Numbered from the stretch's first letter, positions 8,064 through 18,507 are shown. The stretch is DNA of 64,000 bases from Flavobacterium kingsejongi (GCF_003076475.1 NZ_CP020919.1:4154001-4218000); one strand, 5' to 3'. Notes: generated by a model from the sequence alone, not told the origin. Program-made: numbers and translations.

Positions 8064-9014
8064 ATGAACTTATCTATAGTTATACCCCTTCTGAACGAAG
8101 AAGAATCCCTGAATGAATTATACAGCTGGATCACAAAGGTTATGGATGCGAATCGCTTTTCCTATGAGATCCTGTTTATTGATGACGGGAGCACAGATCA
8201 GTCCTGGCCTATTATTGAGCAGCTTTCAGCACGGGACACTGCTGTAAAAGGTATTCGTTTTTTAAAAAATTATGGCAAATCACAGGCGCTGCATGCAGGA
8301 TTTGCAAAAGCATCAGGTGATGTCATCATCACCATGGATGCCGATTTACAGGATAATCCGGAAGAGATTCCAGAATTATATGCAATGATCGTTGACAAAG
8401 GCTATGATTTGGTTTCCGGCTGGAAAAAGAAACGATTTGATTCGGTAGTTTCTAAGAACCTGCCTTCCAAACTATTCAATTGGGCTGCACGAAAAACATC
8501 CGGAGTAGCACTGAATGATTTCAATTGTGGTTTAAAAGCTTATAAGAAAGTCGTTGTCAAAAACATTGAAGTGTCCGGTGAGATGCACCGTTACATTCCC
8601 GTCTTGGCAAAAAATGCAGGCTTTGGGAAAATCGGCGAAAAAGTCGTGTTACACCAGGCCCGAAAATACGGTACTACAAAATTTGGTATGGAACGTTTTA
8701 TCAATGGGTTCCTGGACCTGATTACCATCTGGTTCCTGTCCCGTTTTGGCAAACGCCCGATGCACCTTTTTGGCGCTATGGGATCCGTAATGTTCCTGAT
8801 CGGTTTTTTTGCCGCAGCATATATCGGATGTTTGAAACTATACAAATTATATCATAAAGAACCCGCGGTACTTATCACAGATAATCCCTGGTTTTTCATT
8901 GCGCTGGCCACAATGATTATTGGAACACAGCTGTTTCTCGCTGGCTTCCTTGGAGAGATTATATTACGCACAAAAAATAACGAGGAACGATATAAAATTA
9001 GTGCGACCGTTTAA
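8064..9014 (+). CDS. GT2 family membrane glycosyltransferase (ArnC/DPM1 type)
   Basis: Glycosyltransferase of 316 residues. The N-terminal GT-A domain begins SIVIPLLNEEESL, with acidic motifs FIDDGSTDQSW and TMDADLQDNP for nucleotide-sugar and metal binding. Two C-terminal transmembrane helices (near 240-262 and 276-300) anchor it in the inner membrane. Most likely transfers a sugar from a nucleotide donor to undecaprenyl phosphate or another lipid acceptor. It sits in a tight operon: DUF4199 gene 3 bp upstream, phosphohexomutase 30 bp downstream. Confidence 0.92.
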   Translation: MNLSIVIPLLNEEESLNELYSWITKVMDANRFSYEILFIDDGSTDQSWPIIEQLSARDTAVKGIRFLKNYGKSQALHAGFAKASGDVIITMDADLQDNPEEIPELYAMIVDKGYDLVSGWKKKRFDSVVSKNLPSKLFNWAARKTSGVALNDFNCGLKAYKKVVVKNIEVSGEMHRYIPVLAKNAGFGKIGEKVVLHQARKYGTTKFGMERFINGFLDLITIWFLSRFGKRPMHLFGAMGSVMFLIGFFAAAYIGCLKLYKLYHKEPAVLITDNPWFFIALATMIIGTQLFLAGFLGEIILRTKNNEERYKISATV

Positions 9015-9044
9015 TTTTCATCAATTAAATAAAAACATTATACT

Positions 9045-10772
9045 ATGAATATCAGAAAAGAGATATTAGATCAGGTAAACATATGGCTTTCGCCAATTTT
9101 TGATACAGCGACGCATGAAGCGCTAAAAAACATGATGACTACTGCTCCGGCAGAACTGGAAGAAAGCTTCTACAAGAACCTTGAATTCGGAACCGGTGGT
9201 ATGCGTGGTGTCATGGCCGTTGGGACGAATCGTATCAACAAATATACTTTAGGGAAAAATACACAAGGTATTTCCGATTACCTGAAAACAGTTTTTCCAG
9301 GAGAAGACCTTAAAGTAGCAATAGCTTATGACTGCAGGCACAATAGCGACACACTGGCTAAAGTGGTGGCCGATGTTTTTTCAGCCAATGGGATTAAAGT
9401 CTTTTTATTCTCTGCTTTACGCCCGACACCGGAATTGTCTTTTGCGCTGAAATACCTGAAATGCCATGCTGGAATTGTATTGACCGCTTCCCACAACCCT
9501 CCAGAGTACAATGGCTATAAAGTCTATTGGCAGGATGGTGGCCAATTGGTCCCACCACAGGACGCAGAGATCATCAAAGTCATCGAAGACCTTACCTACG
9601 ATCAGATCAAATTCGAAGCTAATGAAGACCTGATCGAATATATCGACACTGCTATTGATAAAGCTTTTATCGATTCTTCAATAGCAAATGCCAGTTTTGA
9701 TACCCCGGCAGCGGCTAAGAAAGAATTGAAAATCGTATACACCCCATTACATGGTACATCAGTCACTGTTATCCCTGATGTATTGGCGCAGGCAGGCTAT
9801 AGTGATTTTCACATAGTTCCTGAACAAGCCGAACCAAATGGCGATTTCCCAACGGTAAAATCACCAAATCCGGAAGAACCCGAAGCCCTTTCAATGGCTA
9901 TGGCACTCGCTAATAAAATAGATGCTGATATCGTTATTGGTACCGACCCTGATTCCGACCGATTGGGGGTTGCCGTAAGAGACAACCACCACAACATGAT
10001 TTTGCTCAATGGAAACCAGACCATGGTCCTGATGACGCACTTCTTATTGGAACAATGGAAAAAAGCCGGAAAAATCACCGGAAAAGAATTCGTAGGCTCT
10101 ACGATTGTCTCCACTCCTATGATGATGGAACTGGCAACAGCCTATGATGTAGAATGCAAAGTGGGCCTTACAGGGTTCAAATGGATTGCTAAAATGATCA
10201 AGGACTTTCCGGAATTAAAATTCATCGGAGGTGGTGAAGAAAGTTTTGGTTTTATGGTAGGCGATGCCGTACGGGATAAAGATGCTGTAGCAGCTTCCCT
10301 CCTGATCTGCGAACTGGCTGCACAAGCTAAAGCCAAAGGCAGTTCTGTATATAAAGAGTTATTGGTATTGTATACCGAATATGGTTTTTATAAAGAATAC
10401 CTCGTATCTCTTGTCCGAAAAGGAATTGAAGGTGCCCAGGAAATCAAACAAACGATGATTGACCTGCGCGAAAATCCGCTAAAAGAAATTGCCGGACTTC
10501 GTGTCGTAATGCTCGAAGATTACCAAAGCTCCATTGCCAAAAACCTCTTTACAGACGAAGAAGAGACGATGACCATCCCAAAATCAAACGTATTGATTTA
10601 TTACCTGGAAGACGGCACAAAAATTGCAGCACGCCCAAGCGGCACTGAACCTAAAATAAAATTTTATGTCAGCGTTAACGACACTCTGGAATCTGTAGCG
10701 GATGCCGAGGCTGTCGAACGCATGCTGGATGCTAAAATCCAGTCTATTATTACAGAACTTAAAATCAACTAA
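9045..10772 (+). CDS. Phospho-sugar mutase (phosphoglucomutase/phosphomannomutase)
   Basis: Cytoplasmic alpha-D-phosphohexomutase of 575 residues that moves phosphate between C1 and C6 of hexoses. The catalytic phosphoserine loop is TASHNPPEYNGYK (Ser149), the Mg-binding loop is GTDPDSDRLG, the sugar-specificity loop GGGEESFGF, and the C-terminal phosphate-binding loop RPSGTEPKIKFY. The length fits the longer Pgm/PgcA type. Placed in the glycosyltransferase operon, so it likely supplies activated-sugar precursors. Its TAA stop overlaps the next ATG (TAATG), pointing to translational coupling. Confidence 0.95.
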   Translation: MNIRKEILDQVNIWLSPIFDTATHEALKNMMTTAPAELEESFYKNLEFGTGGMRGVMAVGTNRINKYTLGKNTQGISDYLKTVFPGEDLKVAIAYDCRHNSDTLAKVVADVFSANGIKVFLFSALRPTPELSFALKYLKCHAGIVLTASHNPPEYNGYKVYWQDGGQLVPPQDAEIIKVIEDLTYDQIKFEANEDLIEYIDTAIDKAFIDSSIANASFDTPAAAKKELKIVYTPLHGTSVTVIPDVLAQAGYSDFHIVPEQAEPNGDFPTVKSPNPEEPEALSMAMALANKIDADIVIGTDPDSDRLGVAVRDNHHNMILLNGNQTMVLMTHFLLEQWKKAGKITGKEFVGSTIVSTPMMMELATAYDVECKVGLTGFKWIAKMIKDFPELKFIGGGEESFGFMVGDAVRDKDAVAASLLICELAAQAKAKGSSVYKELLVLYTEYGFYKEYLVSLVRKGIEGAQEIKQTMIDLRENPLKEIAGLRVVMLEDYQSSIAKNLFTDEEETMTIPKSNVLIYYLEDGTKIAARPSGTEPKIKFYVSVNDTLESVADAEAVERMLDAKIQSIITELKIN

Positions 10773-12598
10773 TGAATAATTTTAAAAAATTAATCCCTTT
10801 TGCAAAAAAGTATAAGCGATTCGCTGTATTAAACATCATCTTTAATATACTTTATGCATTATTCAGTACGCTTTCTTTTGTTGCCTTAATTCCAATGATG
10901 CAGGTATTGTTCAACGATACTGAAAAAGTTGATAAGAAGCCTGTTTTCACATCCATGTTCGAAATTGGATCGTACAGTAAGGACTATTTATATTACAACC
11001 TGACGCAGACGATAAAAAATGACGGTCCGCAGTATGCGTTGCTTTTGGTAATTTCATTGATTATCATTTCCTTTTTACTCAAAAACTTCTTTAATTATCT
11101 GGCATCCTATAATATCACGCAGCTTCGTAACGGTGTATTGCGCGATTTAAGGCATACCTTATACCAAAAGATTATCAGCCTGCCTGTATCTTTTTATTCT
11201 GAAAAAAGAAAAGGTGACGTAATGGCACGAATGCTGGGCGATGTGGCAGAAGTTCAAAATTCCTTTTTTGCTATTTTCGAACTTATTGTACGGGAGCCCC
11301 TTACGATACTGTTTGCCATAATCACTATGTTTACGATCAGTGTAAAACTGACCTTATTTGTTTTCTTTTTTATTCCGATTTCAGGCTTTATCATTACGAA
11401 AATTGGTAAAAATCTAAAGCATAAATCCGAAAGAGCACAACAGGAATCCGGGTATTTTATCTCTATTGTAGAAGAAACCCTAAGCGGGTTAAAAATCATT
11501 AAAAGTTATAATGCCGAAAGTAACTTCACCAAAAAATTCAACCGCTCTATTGATAACCTGCTACGGTTGTCCAACAGTATCGGAAATAAGAACAACTTAG
11601 CCTCGCCATTGAGTGAATTTTTAGGAATCACCACAATTGCCGTATTATTATGGTATGGTGGGAATATGGTATTGGTAGAAAAATCCATTGAAGGGGCTTA
11701 TTTCTTAGCCTACATGACATTAGCCTACAATATTCTTACGCCTGCCAAAACAATCTCTAAAGCATCGTATGCTTTAAAAAGTGGATTGGCGGCTTCAGAA
11801 CGGGTCTTTGCGATCTTAGAAGAAGAAAATCCAATGAGCGACAAACCTGACGCTATCAACAAACTGGATTTCGAAAATAAAATTACCATCGAAAATATCA
11901 ATTTCAGGTATGAAGACGAAAATGTACTGAAAGATTTCTCTATAGAAGTACCAAAGGGTAAAACTATTGCCCTCGTCGGACAATCCGGGAGCGGAAAAAG
12001 TACTATTGCTAACCTGCTTACCCGTTTTTATGACGTTAATGAAGGAGATATCAAAATTGACGGTATCAGCATCAAAGACATCACCACTACATCGTTACGG
12101 GACCTGATCGGCCTTGTGACGCAGGATAGCATTTTATTTAATGACACTATTAAATCCAATATCCTGATTGGAAAAGAAGATGCTACCGATGCTGAAATTA
12201 TTGAAGCTTTAAAAATTGCAAATGCCTACGAATTCGTAAAAGATCTGCCTTTGGGGATTGACACTAACATTGGCGATAGCGGAAACAAACTTTCCGGAGG
12301 ACAGAAACAGCGCCTTAATATTGCCCGTGCTGTACTGAAAAACCCACCGATCATGATTCTTGATGAAGCAACTTCTGCACTGGATACTGAAAGTGAAAAA
12401 TTTGTACAGGTTGCTTTAGAGAATATGATGCAAAACCGAACTTCGATCGTCATTGCCCACAGGTTGTCAACGATACAAAAAGCAGACAATATCATTGTGA
12501 TGCAAAAAGGGCGTATCGTAGAACAGGGACGCCATGATGAGCTTATCGCCAAGGATGGCACTTACAAGAAGCTTGTAATGATGCAATCCTTCGAATAA
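10772..12598 (+). CDS. ABC exporter, MsbA-like half-transporter
   Basis: Fused ABC exporter of 608 residues. The N-terminal membrane domain has about six helices (first near 18-40, last near 290-315). The ATPase domain has Walker A GQSGSGKST, Q-loop (VTQDSILF), signature LSGGQKQR and Walker B IMILDEATSALD with the H-loop IAHRLST. It resembles lipid A/lipid-linked glycan flippases such as MsbA; drug export is an alternative. One-base overlap with the mutase gene. Terminator follows immediately. Confidence 0.92.
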   Translation: MNNFKKLIPFAKKYKRFAVLNIIFNILYALFSTLSFVALIPMMQVLFNDTEKVDKKPVFTSMFEIGSYSKDYLYYNLTQTIKNDGPQYALLLVISLIIISFLLKNFFNYLASYNITQLRNGVLRDLRHTLYQKIISLPVSFYSEKRKGDVMARMLGDVAEVQNSFFAIFELIVREPLTILFAIITMFTISVKLTLFVFFFIPISGFIITKIGKNLKHKSERAQQESGYFISIVEETLSGLKIIKSYNAESNFTKKFNRSIDNLLRLSNSIGNKNNLASPLSEFLGITTIAVLLWYGGNMVLVEKSIEGAYFLAYMTLAYNILTPAKTISKASYALKSGLAASERVFAILEEENPMSDKPDAINKLDFENKITIENINFRYEDENVLKDFSIEVPKGKTIALVGQSGSGKSTIANLLTRFYDVNEGDIKIDGISIKDITTTSLRDLIGLVTQDSILFNDTIKSNILIGKEDATDAEIIEALKIANAYEFVKDLPLGIDTNIGDSGNKLSGGQKQRLNIARAVLKNPPIMILDEATSALDTESEKFVQVALENMMQNRTSIVIAHRLSTIQKADNIIVMQKGRIVEQGRHDELIAKDGTYKKLVMMQSFE

Positions 12599-12602
12599 TA
12601 CC

Positions 12603-12638
12603 AAAAAATGTTTCATTTCGATGAAACATTTTTTTTTG
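12603..12638 (+). terminator. Intrinsic terminator of the DUF4199-GT2-mutase-ABC operon
   Basis: Perfect stem AAATGTTTCAT/ATGAAACATTT closed by a TTCG tetraloop and followed by a run of T, five bases after the ABC gene stop. Confidence 0.9.
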
Positions 12639-12692
12639 CCCTATGGGTTAGAAATTTTCACAGGATTCTAAATAAAATTGTATTTTTAGATT

Positions 12693-13394
12693 ATGTATAT
12701 AGAAAATGACCAAATCCTGCTCCCTGAAGATCCAGACACTATCGTATGGAAATACCTGGATCTTTCTAAATTCCTGGATCTGGTCCTATCCCGAAAACTC
12801 TTCATGTCGCGTTCGGATAAATTTGAAGACCAATATGAAGGCACTTTCAGCGAACCATCCTTTGAAGAGGTAAAAAAGATTGCCGAAAAAAATCCTACAT
12901 TTCTGGACTACTACAAAAAGCACCGCAAAAATGTAGTAATTAGCAGTTGGCACATTAATGAATACGAGTCGTTTGCCATGTGGCAGATTTTTACACAAAA
13001 CAGCGAAGGGCTTGCCATACAATCCACCGTAGGACGAATTAAAGAAGCTTTAAAGCTCGAAACCCATTATAAGCAATACATTGGTGAAGTAAATTATATC
13101 GACTATAAGAAAGAGCATACACCTTTCGAGAATAATTTTTTCCCTTTCTTATTCAAGCGTAAAAGTTTTCAATATGAACGGGAAATCCGGATCATTTCGG
13201 ATCTTTCAAGGCAAAAAATCACCATTAATGAAGGGCTTAAGATTAACGTTGACATCAACTTACTGATCGAAAAAATATACATTCATCCCCGATCCGAAAA
13301 CTGGTATAAAAACCTGGTTATCGAATTGATCAAACGGCTGGATTTAGACATTACTATAGAGAAATCAGATCTCGAAAGCGATATATTGATTTAA
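12693..13394 (+). CDS. DUF2971 family protein
   Basis: Soluble protein of 233 residues matching the DUF2971 pattern: VWKYLDLSKFLDLVLSRKLFMSRSDKFEDQYEGTF at the start, then SSWHINEYESFAMWQIF, GLAIQSTVGRI and a YEREIRII segment. There is no signal peptide or membrane helix. The biochemical role of DUF2971 is unknown to me. Flanked by terminators on both sides, so it is a single-gene unit. A near-consensus TATTTTTA lies just upstream of the start. Confidence 0.75.
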   Translation: MYIENDQILLPEDPDTIVWKYLDLSKFLDLVLSRKLFMSRSDKFEDQYEGTFSEPSFEEVKKIAEKNPTFLDYYKKHRKNVVISSWHINEYESFAMWQIFTQNSEGLAIQSTVGRIKEALKLETHYKQYIGEVNYIDYKKEHTPFENNFFPFLFKRKSFQYEREIRIISDLSRQKITINEGLKINVDINLLIEKIYIHPRSENWYKNLVIELIKRLDLDITIEKSDLESDILI

Positions 13395-13400
13395 CCGCAT

Positions 13401-13433
13401 AAAAAAACTCTAAGTTGCCTTAGAGTTTTTTTT
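13401..13433. terminator. Bidirectional intrinsic terminator
   Basis: Stem ACTCTAAG/CTTAGAGT with A-tract and T-tract flanks, between convergent genes (DUF2971 protein and EF-hand lipoprotein). Confidence 0.88.
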
Positions 13434-13449
13434 ATATGATTTTGGGATA

Positions 13450-14172
13450 TTAAATAGGCTCATAATTGACCACTTCCCAGTTGCTGTCTGCCAGATTTAC
13501 AAAGTGGTAATGCACCACATCATTCTTATCAAACGATCCATTCTTATTGATATCTTCAATAGTCCTGAAATATAATTTATTCTGTACTTCTACAATGTTC
13601 CAGTCAATAAGTTCCTGAAAATCGGACGATAGTTTTTTGAATTTCTTCCCTCCGATAGTACTAATATATAATGATTTGATATCATTGGAATCTAATTTCC
13701 CATCTTTATTGGTATCCTGATCGACCAGATTATAAATCAAAACCTGCATTTTCGTCCTGTCGGCAACCGTGTTCAAATAGGTAACGGTTTGAATCTGGAT
13801 CACCTTATCGGTTAATGGATGAATGGCAGTAGAATCGATGTGCTGGAATTTTAGGTTTTGCAAAAATCCGGTCAGTTCAAAGCGATTGTAATTCGAAATG
13901 GAATAACTCACAGAATTGGTATTACTGGAGCCATATCGACTGGACCGGTCTTCATAAAGACGTACATCTCCAATAGGGTGAATCAGGTATTTGGTACCTT
14001 CCATATTAATGGGAAGATCCGCGATTTTTATTTGCGATGAATCTCTTTTTACAGGGTTTTTCACTACGTTTTTCGATTCATCATATCGCACTTTTGGGGT
14101 ATCTACTTCTTTTTTACAGCTTGCAAAAAAAAGTAGCGAAAGCGCAATCAGAAGCAGGTTCGTTTTTTTCAT
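13450..14172 (-). CDS. Lipoprotein with two EF-hand-like loops, function unknown
   Basis: Lipoprotein of 240 residues; start chosen at MKKTNLLLIALSLL, which gives a signal peptide with lipobox FFASC (Cys19). Two calcium-binding-type loops are visible in the C-terminal half: DTNKDGKLDSNDI and DINKNGSFDKNDV, the DxNxDGxxxxxD layout of EF-hand/dockerin motifs. I do not recognise a family. Outer-membrane anchored and possibly calcium-dependent by inference. Convergent with the DUF2971 gene. Confidence 0.7.
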   Translation of the reverse strand: MKKTNLLLIALSLLFFASCKKEVDTPKVRYDESKNVVKNPVKRDSSQIKIADLPINMEGTKYLIHPIGDVRLYEDRSSRYGSSNTNSVSYSISNYNRFELTGFLQNLKFQHIDSTAIHPLTDKVIQIQTVTYLNTVADRTKMQVLIYNLVDQDTNKDGKLDSNDIKSLYISTIGGKKFKKLSSDFQELIDWNIVEVQNKLYFRTIEDINKNGSFDKNDVVHYHFVNLADSNWEVVNYEPI

Positions 14173-14330
14173 GTTATGAATTCTAATGTTTTCTTTCAAA
14201 TAGTATTTCAAATATAAGAAAAATTTGAAGTTATGCCTGTTATTTCGACTTGTTAAATCCCATATTCCATCGCAATAGTTACAGATTAGTCCCTATCCTA
14301 ATAATTCTATATTCCCATAGAACGTACCAA

Positions 14331-16799
14331 TTATATTTTAGCTGTCAATTTTATACTAAAAACCCTTGACGTTAGGTAATTCGGAATACCATACTGGGAT
14401 TTTGTATACACATCTCTTACCCAGGTATTCGTAATGGCATTTTGATTGTCAAACAAGTTAAAAACTTCCAATCCTAATGACAGGTCGCGGAATGGTTTTA
14501 GCCAATGCCCTTCACTAAGTTCTTTCTTTCCCTCGGTAAACACATAGGAAAATCCTAAATCAGCACGACGGTAATCCCGCAAACGGGTTTGGTATAAATA
14601 GGGATCGGCATACGATGGAGATCCACCAGGCAATCCTGTATTATATACCAGGTTCAGGTACATTTTGACATTAGGTATGTTGGGCATATAATCCTGGAAT
14701 AAGATTGCTGCTTTAAAACGCTGGTCGGTCGGTCGTGCGATATAACCCCGGTTTTCAATATTTTCTTCCGTTTTCATAAATCCAAGGCTGACCCAGGACT
14801 CCGTCCCTGGAACAAATTCGCCATTCAGTCGCATGTCAAACCCCATAGCATAGGCTTTGGCATTATTTTCGGCACTATAGCGTATCCGCACGTTTTCAAG
14901 TGTGTACGGATTCACATCGGTCATACTCTTATAATAGGCTTCCGAAACCAGCTTAAATGGCCTGTCCCACATTTTAAAACTATAGTCATTGCTTAAAACA
15001 ATATGAACAGATTGTTGCGCTTTTACATTAGGACGCACAGCACCGGTAGCATCGCGTAATTCCCGATACATTGGTGGCTGGCTGTAAATACCTCCCGACA
15101 CCCGGAACACCATATCTTTATCCCAGTCGGGTTTTATGGCAAATTGCGCCCTTGGGCTAAAAATTACCTGACTTTTTCCATCTAAATTATCACCTTCTAC
15201 CTGCCATTGGTGCATACGGACTCCGGCATTATACCATACTTCATGTCTTCCCAAATTCCCTCTTCGGTTCCATTGGGCGTAGCCTGAAAAACGATTGATC
15301 GTGGTCAGGTTTTTAGCGCGTACATTCTGATACGGCACTAAAGGCCCTGTATAGGGATTATAAGGCTGATCATTTACAGGTAAGCCCAGGTTTGGTGGAT
15401 TAATGGAAAAACCGGCTGAATCAATGACTTCCCACTCCACAACACGATCACGGATATCCTCACGTGTATATTTAAAACCCCATTCAATCTGGTTTTCGTC
15501 GAGATCATGGAATCCTTTTACTTCTGCATTTACAATTAAGGCATCCAAGTCATTCCGTGCATGGTTCAATTGGGAACCAATTCCACGTGAATAGGTCACA
15601 TTCCCTAAATTCTCCGATCCGATATTCGTATCTACCTCTCCAAGTCGGTATTGGGCAAATATGTCAAAATATTCCTGTTCAGTAGTGTGATAAGCCGAAG
15701 CTATAAATTTTAGTGTCGTGCGCTCCGTCAGTTTGTAATTGGCTTTAAAAGCCCCAAAAAGTGTTTCGTATTTATCTTTTTCCTGTCCTTCATACACCAC
15801 AAGCAAAGCAATCGGATCACTAAGCGTCCCGAAATTGGTCTGGCGGGTCAACGGCTGGTAATCGTATTTGTTTTGGGAAATATTCCCCAAAAAGCTCAAT
15901 TGCAGTTTCGAAGAAGCATTGTACGTAACATAGGTTTGTACATCCGCAAAAACCGGAGTATAATTCGTTTGGGTCTGTTGGCTGTTTACCAAAAGGCTGT
16001 TATTTCTATAACGCACTCCTGTAATCGCCGACCATTTTTGATTTTTGGACACTCCTTCAAAGGAAAGGCTACCTCCTAAAAAGCTCGCTTCAACGGAAGC
16101 ACCATAACGGGTAGGCCTTCGGTAAGTAATATCAAGTACGGAAGAAAGTTTGTCCCCATACTTCGCCTGAAATCCTCCTGCAGAAAAATCCACATTCTGC
16201 ACCATATCCGTATTTGTAAAACTCAATCCTTCCTGTTGTCCAGAACGGATTAAAAATGGGCGATACACTTCAATTTCATTCACATACACCAGATTCTCAT
16301 CATAATTCCCTCCACGAACAGCATATTGTGTACTCAGTTCATTATTGGAATATACACCCGGCAATGTTTTCAGGATATTTTCTACTCCGGCATTTGCGCC
16401 CGGGATCATCCGTATTGTGGCGGGGTCGATATTGGTAATCCCTTCAATCCTTTTTCGGTTTTCATCGGTAATTACTACCACACCTAACTGTTCTATTTTT
16501 TGGCTTAAAACCGGATTGAATTCACGCTCTTCATCACGTTCTAAAGTAAGTAGCAAGGCACTATTTTTATACCCGGTATGGGAGAAAACCAGTGATTCTT
16601 CTTTATTGGCCGGAACAATCAGCAGGTAGAAACCATTTTCATTGGAAATGGAAGAAGCAGCACCAAAAGCAACACTAACCCCCGCGACAGGCTTATTGTT
16701 TTCATCTAAAATTACGCCCTTAACCCTTGCTTTCTGGGCAAAAGCAGTTGTACTTACCACCAAAAACAAGACTGAAAAAATAAGGTATTTTGCTTTCAA
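14331..16799 (-). CDS. TonB-dependent outer-membrane receptor
   Basis: Outer-membrane transporter of about 822 residues. A signal peptide (LIFSVLFLVVSTTAFAQ) is followed by a carboxypeptidase-like regulatory domain (VKGVILDENNKPVAGVSVAF), a plug domain (PGANAGVENILKTLPGVYSNNELSTQ is part of it, with the AVRGGNYDEN turn) and a 22-strand barrel ending in SRVFSIKLTAKI. No SusD-like partner is adjacent, so it is a classical importer type of unknown substrate. The start is uncertain: ATG codons at 16880 and 16865 would overlap the upstream peptidase gene by 55-70 bp and bury the signal peptide, so I prefer TTG at 16797-16799, 11 bp after the peptidase stop. Confidence 0.9.
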   Translation of the reverse strand: MKAKYLIFSVLFLVVSTTAFAQKARVKGVILDENNKPVAGVSVAFGAASSISNENGFYLLIVPANKEESLVFSHTGYKNSALLLTLERDEEREFNPVLSQKIEQLGVVVITDENRKRIEGITNIDPATIRMIPGANAGVENILKTLPGVYSNNELSTQYAVRGGNYDENLVYVNEIEVYRPFLIRSGQQEGLSFTNTDMVQNVDFSAGGFQAKYGDKLSSVLDITYRRPTRYGASVEASFLGGSLSFEGVSKNQKWSAITGVRYRNNSLLVNSQQTQTNYTPVFADVQTYVTYNASSKLQLSFLGNISQNKYDYQPLTRQTNFGTLSDPIALLVVYEGQEKDKYETLFGAFKANYKLTERTTLKFIASAYHTTEQEYFDIFAQYRLGEVDTNIGSENLGNVTYSRGIGSQLNHARNDLDALIVNAEVKGFHDLDENQIEWGFKYTREDIRDRVVEWEVIDSAGFSINPPNLGLPVNDQPYNPYTGPLVPYQNVRAKNLTTINRFSGYAQWNRRGNLGRHEVWYNAGVRMHQWQVEGDNLDGKSQVIFSPRAQFAIKPDWDKDMVFRVSGGIYSQPPMYRELRDATGAVRPNVKAQQSVHIVLSNDYSFKMWDRPFKLVSEAYYKSMTDVNPYTLENVRIRYSAENNAKAYAMGFDMRLNGEFVPGTESWVSLGFMKTEENIENRGYIARPTDQRFKAAILFQDYMPNIPNVKMYLNLVYNTGLPGGSPSYADPYLYQTRLRDYRRADLGFSYVFTEGKKELSEGHWLKPFRDLSLGLEVFNLFDNQNAITNTWVRDVYTKSQYGIPNYLTSRVFSIKLTAKI

Positions 16800-16809
16800 T
16801 TTTCTATTG

Positions 16810-18507
16810 CTATTTAAGTTGAGATCTGAAAAAGTTCGTTTCAAAGGTAGTAGAATTTCCCACATTATCGGTAACAACAATTTTTAGGTCATTTTTACCT
16901 TCGGCTACAATAGCTTCGTCGAAATAATGTACCACGCGCCTGGTTTTATAATCATATTCCAGCAAGATCCATTTTCCGTTCATGTAGGCATTATAGCTGC
17001 CAATCCCAGACTGGCCATCGCTGATATCAAACTGGATCGTATTTTGTTTCGTCAGCCATTTTCCTTCTGCAAAATTCAAATTTGTAATCCTCGGCGCTAC
17101 AGTATCTTTAGCAAGCATAAAACGCCCCAACCCTTTCGTCCAGGTCGAAAACACATTGCCTTTAAAAGTGGTCGCATTGTACCGGCTGGAATTGCCATTA
17201 GCAGTCGCTATATAGGTTTTGGGCTTATCTGCTTCTGCAATAGAAGCATCTTCAAAAGAGATATTCAGGTTAGAACGGATCGGCACTTCTTCATCCGCCA
17301 GAAAAAGGGCATTACCCCTTACATCAAAATTCAGGTAAAAGTCTTCGTAAAATGTGTTTGCGGGAATAAACACCGTGACATTATCTTTTTTATAATTATA
17401 ATCGTTTTTGGCCTTAAGGAAATAAGGCGTTTTTCCGGCATCGGGATTGACAACTACCTCCTGCTTTTCAAAAGCAATCGGAATTGTTACATCGCGTTTA
17501 TTTCCATTGAAATCAGAAAGTTCTATTTTATAATTTGTAGTCACATTAGGCAATACTGTGATGATTCCGTTTGATTTCCCAGGCTGTATAATGGTAAGAT
17601 CATATGGTGATTTCATAAAAAGTTTCTGGTAACGCTGCCCGGTTTTTTTAAATCTCGGATAATCAATCAATGCATTGATGTAATGGCTCTCGTCAAATCC
17701 AAAGGATTCAAATTGATACCCAAAAAACGGCGTTCCATTAACAGACGTTTTCACACTATACGTTCCATTCCGGTTTGTAGTAAAATCGGCAAGATCATAC
17801 GTATTGATCCCAAATCCAATTTTCCCCTGGGCATTCACTTTTTCAGCGATATAAGAACCGTCTTTTTGCTGTGACAATTGCAGGAGTATCGGCTTCTGAG
17901 AATTATTCACGCTAGCACTGTCGGATATCGGATAGGCCATTACTCCGGCCACTACCGGCATTTTTGTGTCTTTTACCAAAACATCAAATCCGAATTCCAT
18001 AGGATTGATAATCCGTTCGGTTTTTGAATCACGGAATTCAAAATGCAGGTGGGGACCACCAGATCCTCCGGAATTACCCGATAAAGCAATAACATCTCCT
18101 TTTTTAACTTTTATAGCTCCCGGCTCCGGAAATACATCAATTTCAAAAGATTTCGCTTCATAATGTTTCTTCTTAGCATAGTCATTAATTGCCCCGGCAT
18201 ATTTTGACAAATGGCCGTATAGCGTAGTATAACCGTTAGGATGGGTAATATAAATAGCCCTGCCATAGCCCCAGGTAGAAACTTTGATCCTTGACACATA
18301 ACCATCACCTGCCGCATACACATTCAACCCTTCTTTTTGCTGGGTCTTAAAATCAAGGCCGGCATGAAAATGGTTGGAACGCAATTCCCCAAAGGAACCG
18401 GAGGTGAGCAATGGAATATCCAAAGGCGATCGAAAGTAATCTTTAGGATACTGAGCCTGTGAAAAAACGAAGGTAGAGATGAAAAGAAAGAAAAAAGAAA
18501 TCCTCAT
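16810..18507 (-). CDS. M23 family metallopeptidase (LytM type), secreted
   Basis: Secreted zinc peptidase of 565 residues, probably a murein endopeptidase. Signal peptide ends near FVFSQAQ. The M23 domain is N-terminal: HFHAGLDF (zinc ligands His48 and Asp52), YGHLSKYA, and the GPHLHFEFR HxH motif, followed by NPMEFGFD. The remaining 400 residues look like beta-rich domains of unknown role, with a C-terminal Ig-like segment (ITNLNFAEGKWLT to TDNVGNST). The TonB receptor gene follows within about 10 bp, implying co-transcription. Catalytic residues appear intact, so active enzyme is expected. Confidence 0.9.
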   Translation of the reverse strand: MRISFFFLFISTFVFSQAQYPKDYFRSPLDIPLLTSGSFGELRSNHFHAGLDFKTQQKEGLNVYAAGDGYVSRIKVSTWGYGRAIYITHPNGYTTLYGHLSKYAGAINDYAKKKHYEAKSFEIDVFPEPGAIKVKKGDVIALSGNSGGSGGPHLHFEFRDSKTERIINPMEFGFDVLVKDTKMPVVAGVMAYPISDSASVNNSQKPILLQLSQQKDGSYIAEKVNAQGKIGFGINTYDLADFTTNRNGTYSVKTSVNGTPFFGYQFESFGFDESHYINALIDYPRFKKTGQRYQKLFMKSPYDLTIIQPGKSNGIITVLPNVTTNYKIELSDFNGNKRDVTIPIAFEKQEVVVNPDAGKTPYFLKAKNDYNYKKDNVTVFIPANTFYEDFYLNFDVRGNALFLADEEVPIRSNLNISFEDASIAEADKPKTYIATANGNSSRYNATTFKGNVFSTWTKGLGRFMLAKDTVAPRITNLNFAEGKWLTKQNTIQFDISDGQSGIGSYNAYMNGKWILLEYDYKTRRVVHYFDEAIVAEGKNDLKIVVTDNVGNSTTFETNFFRSQLK

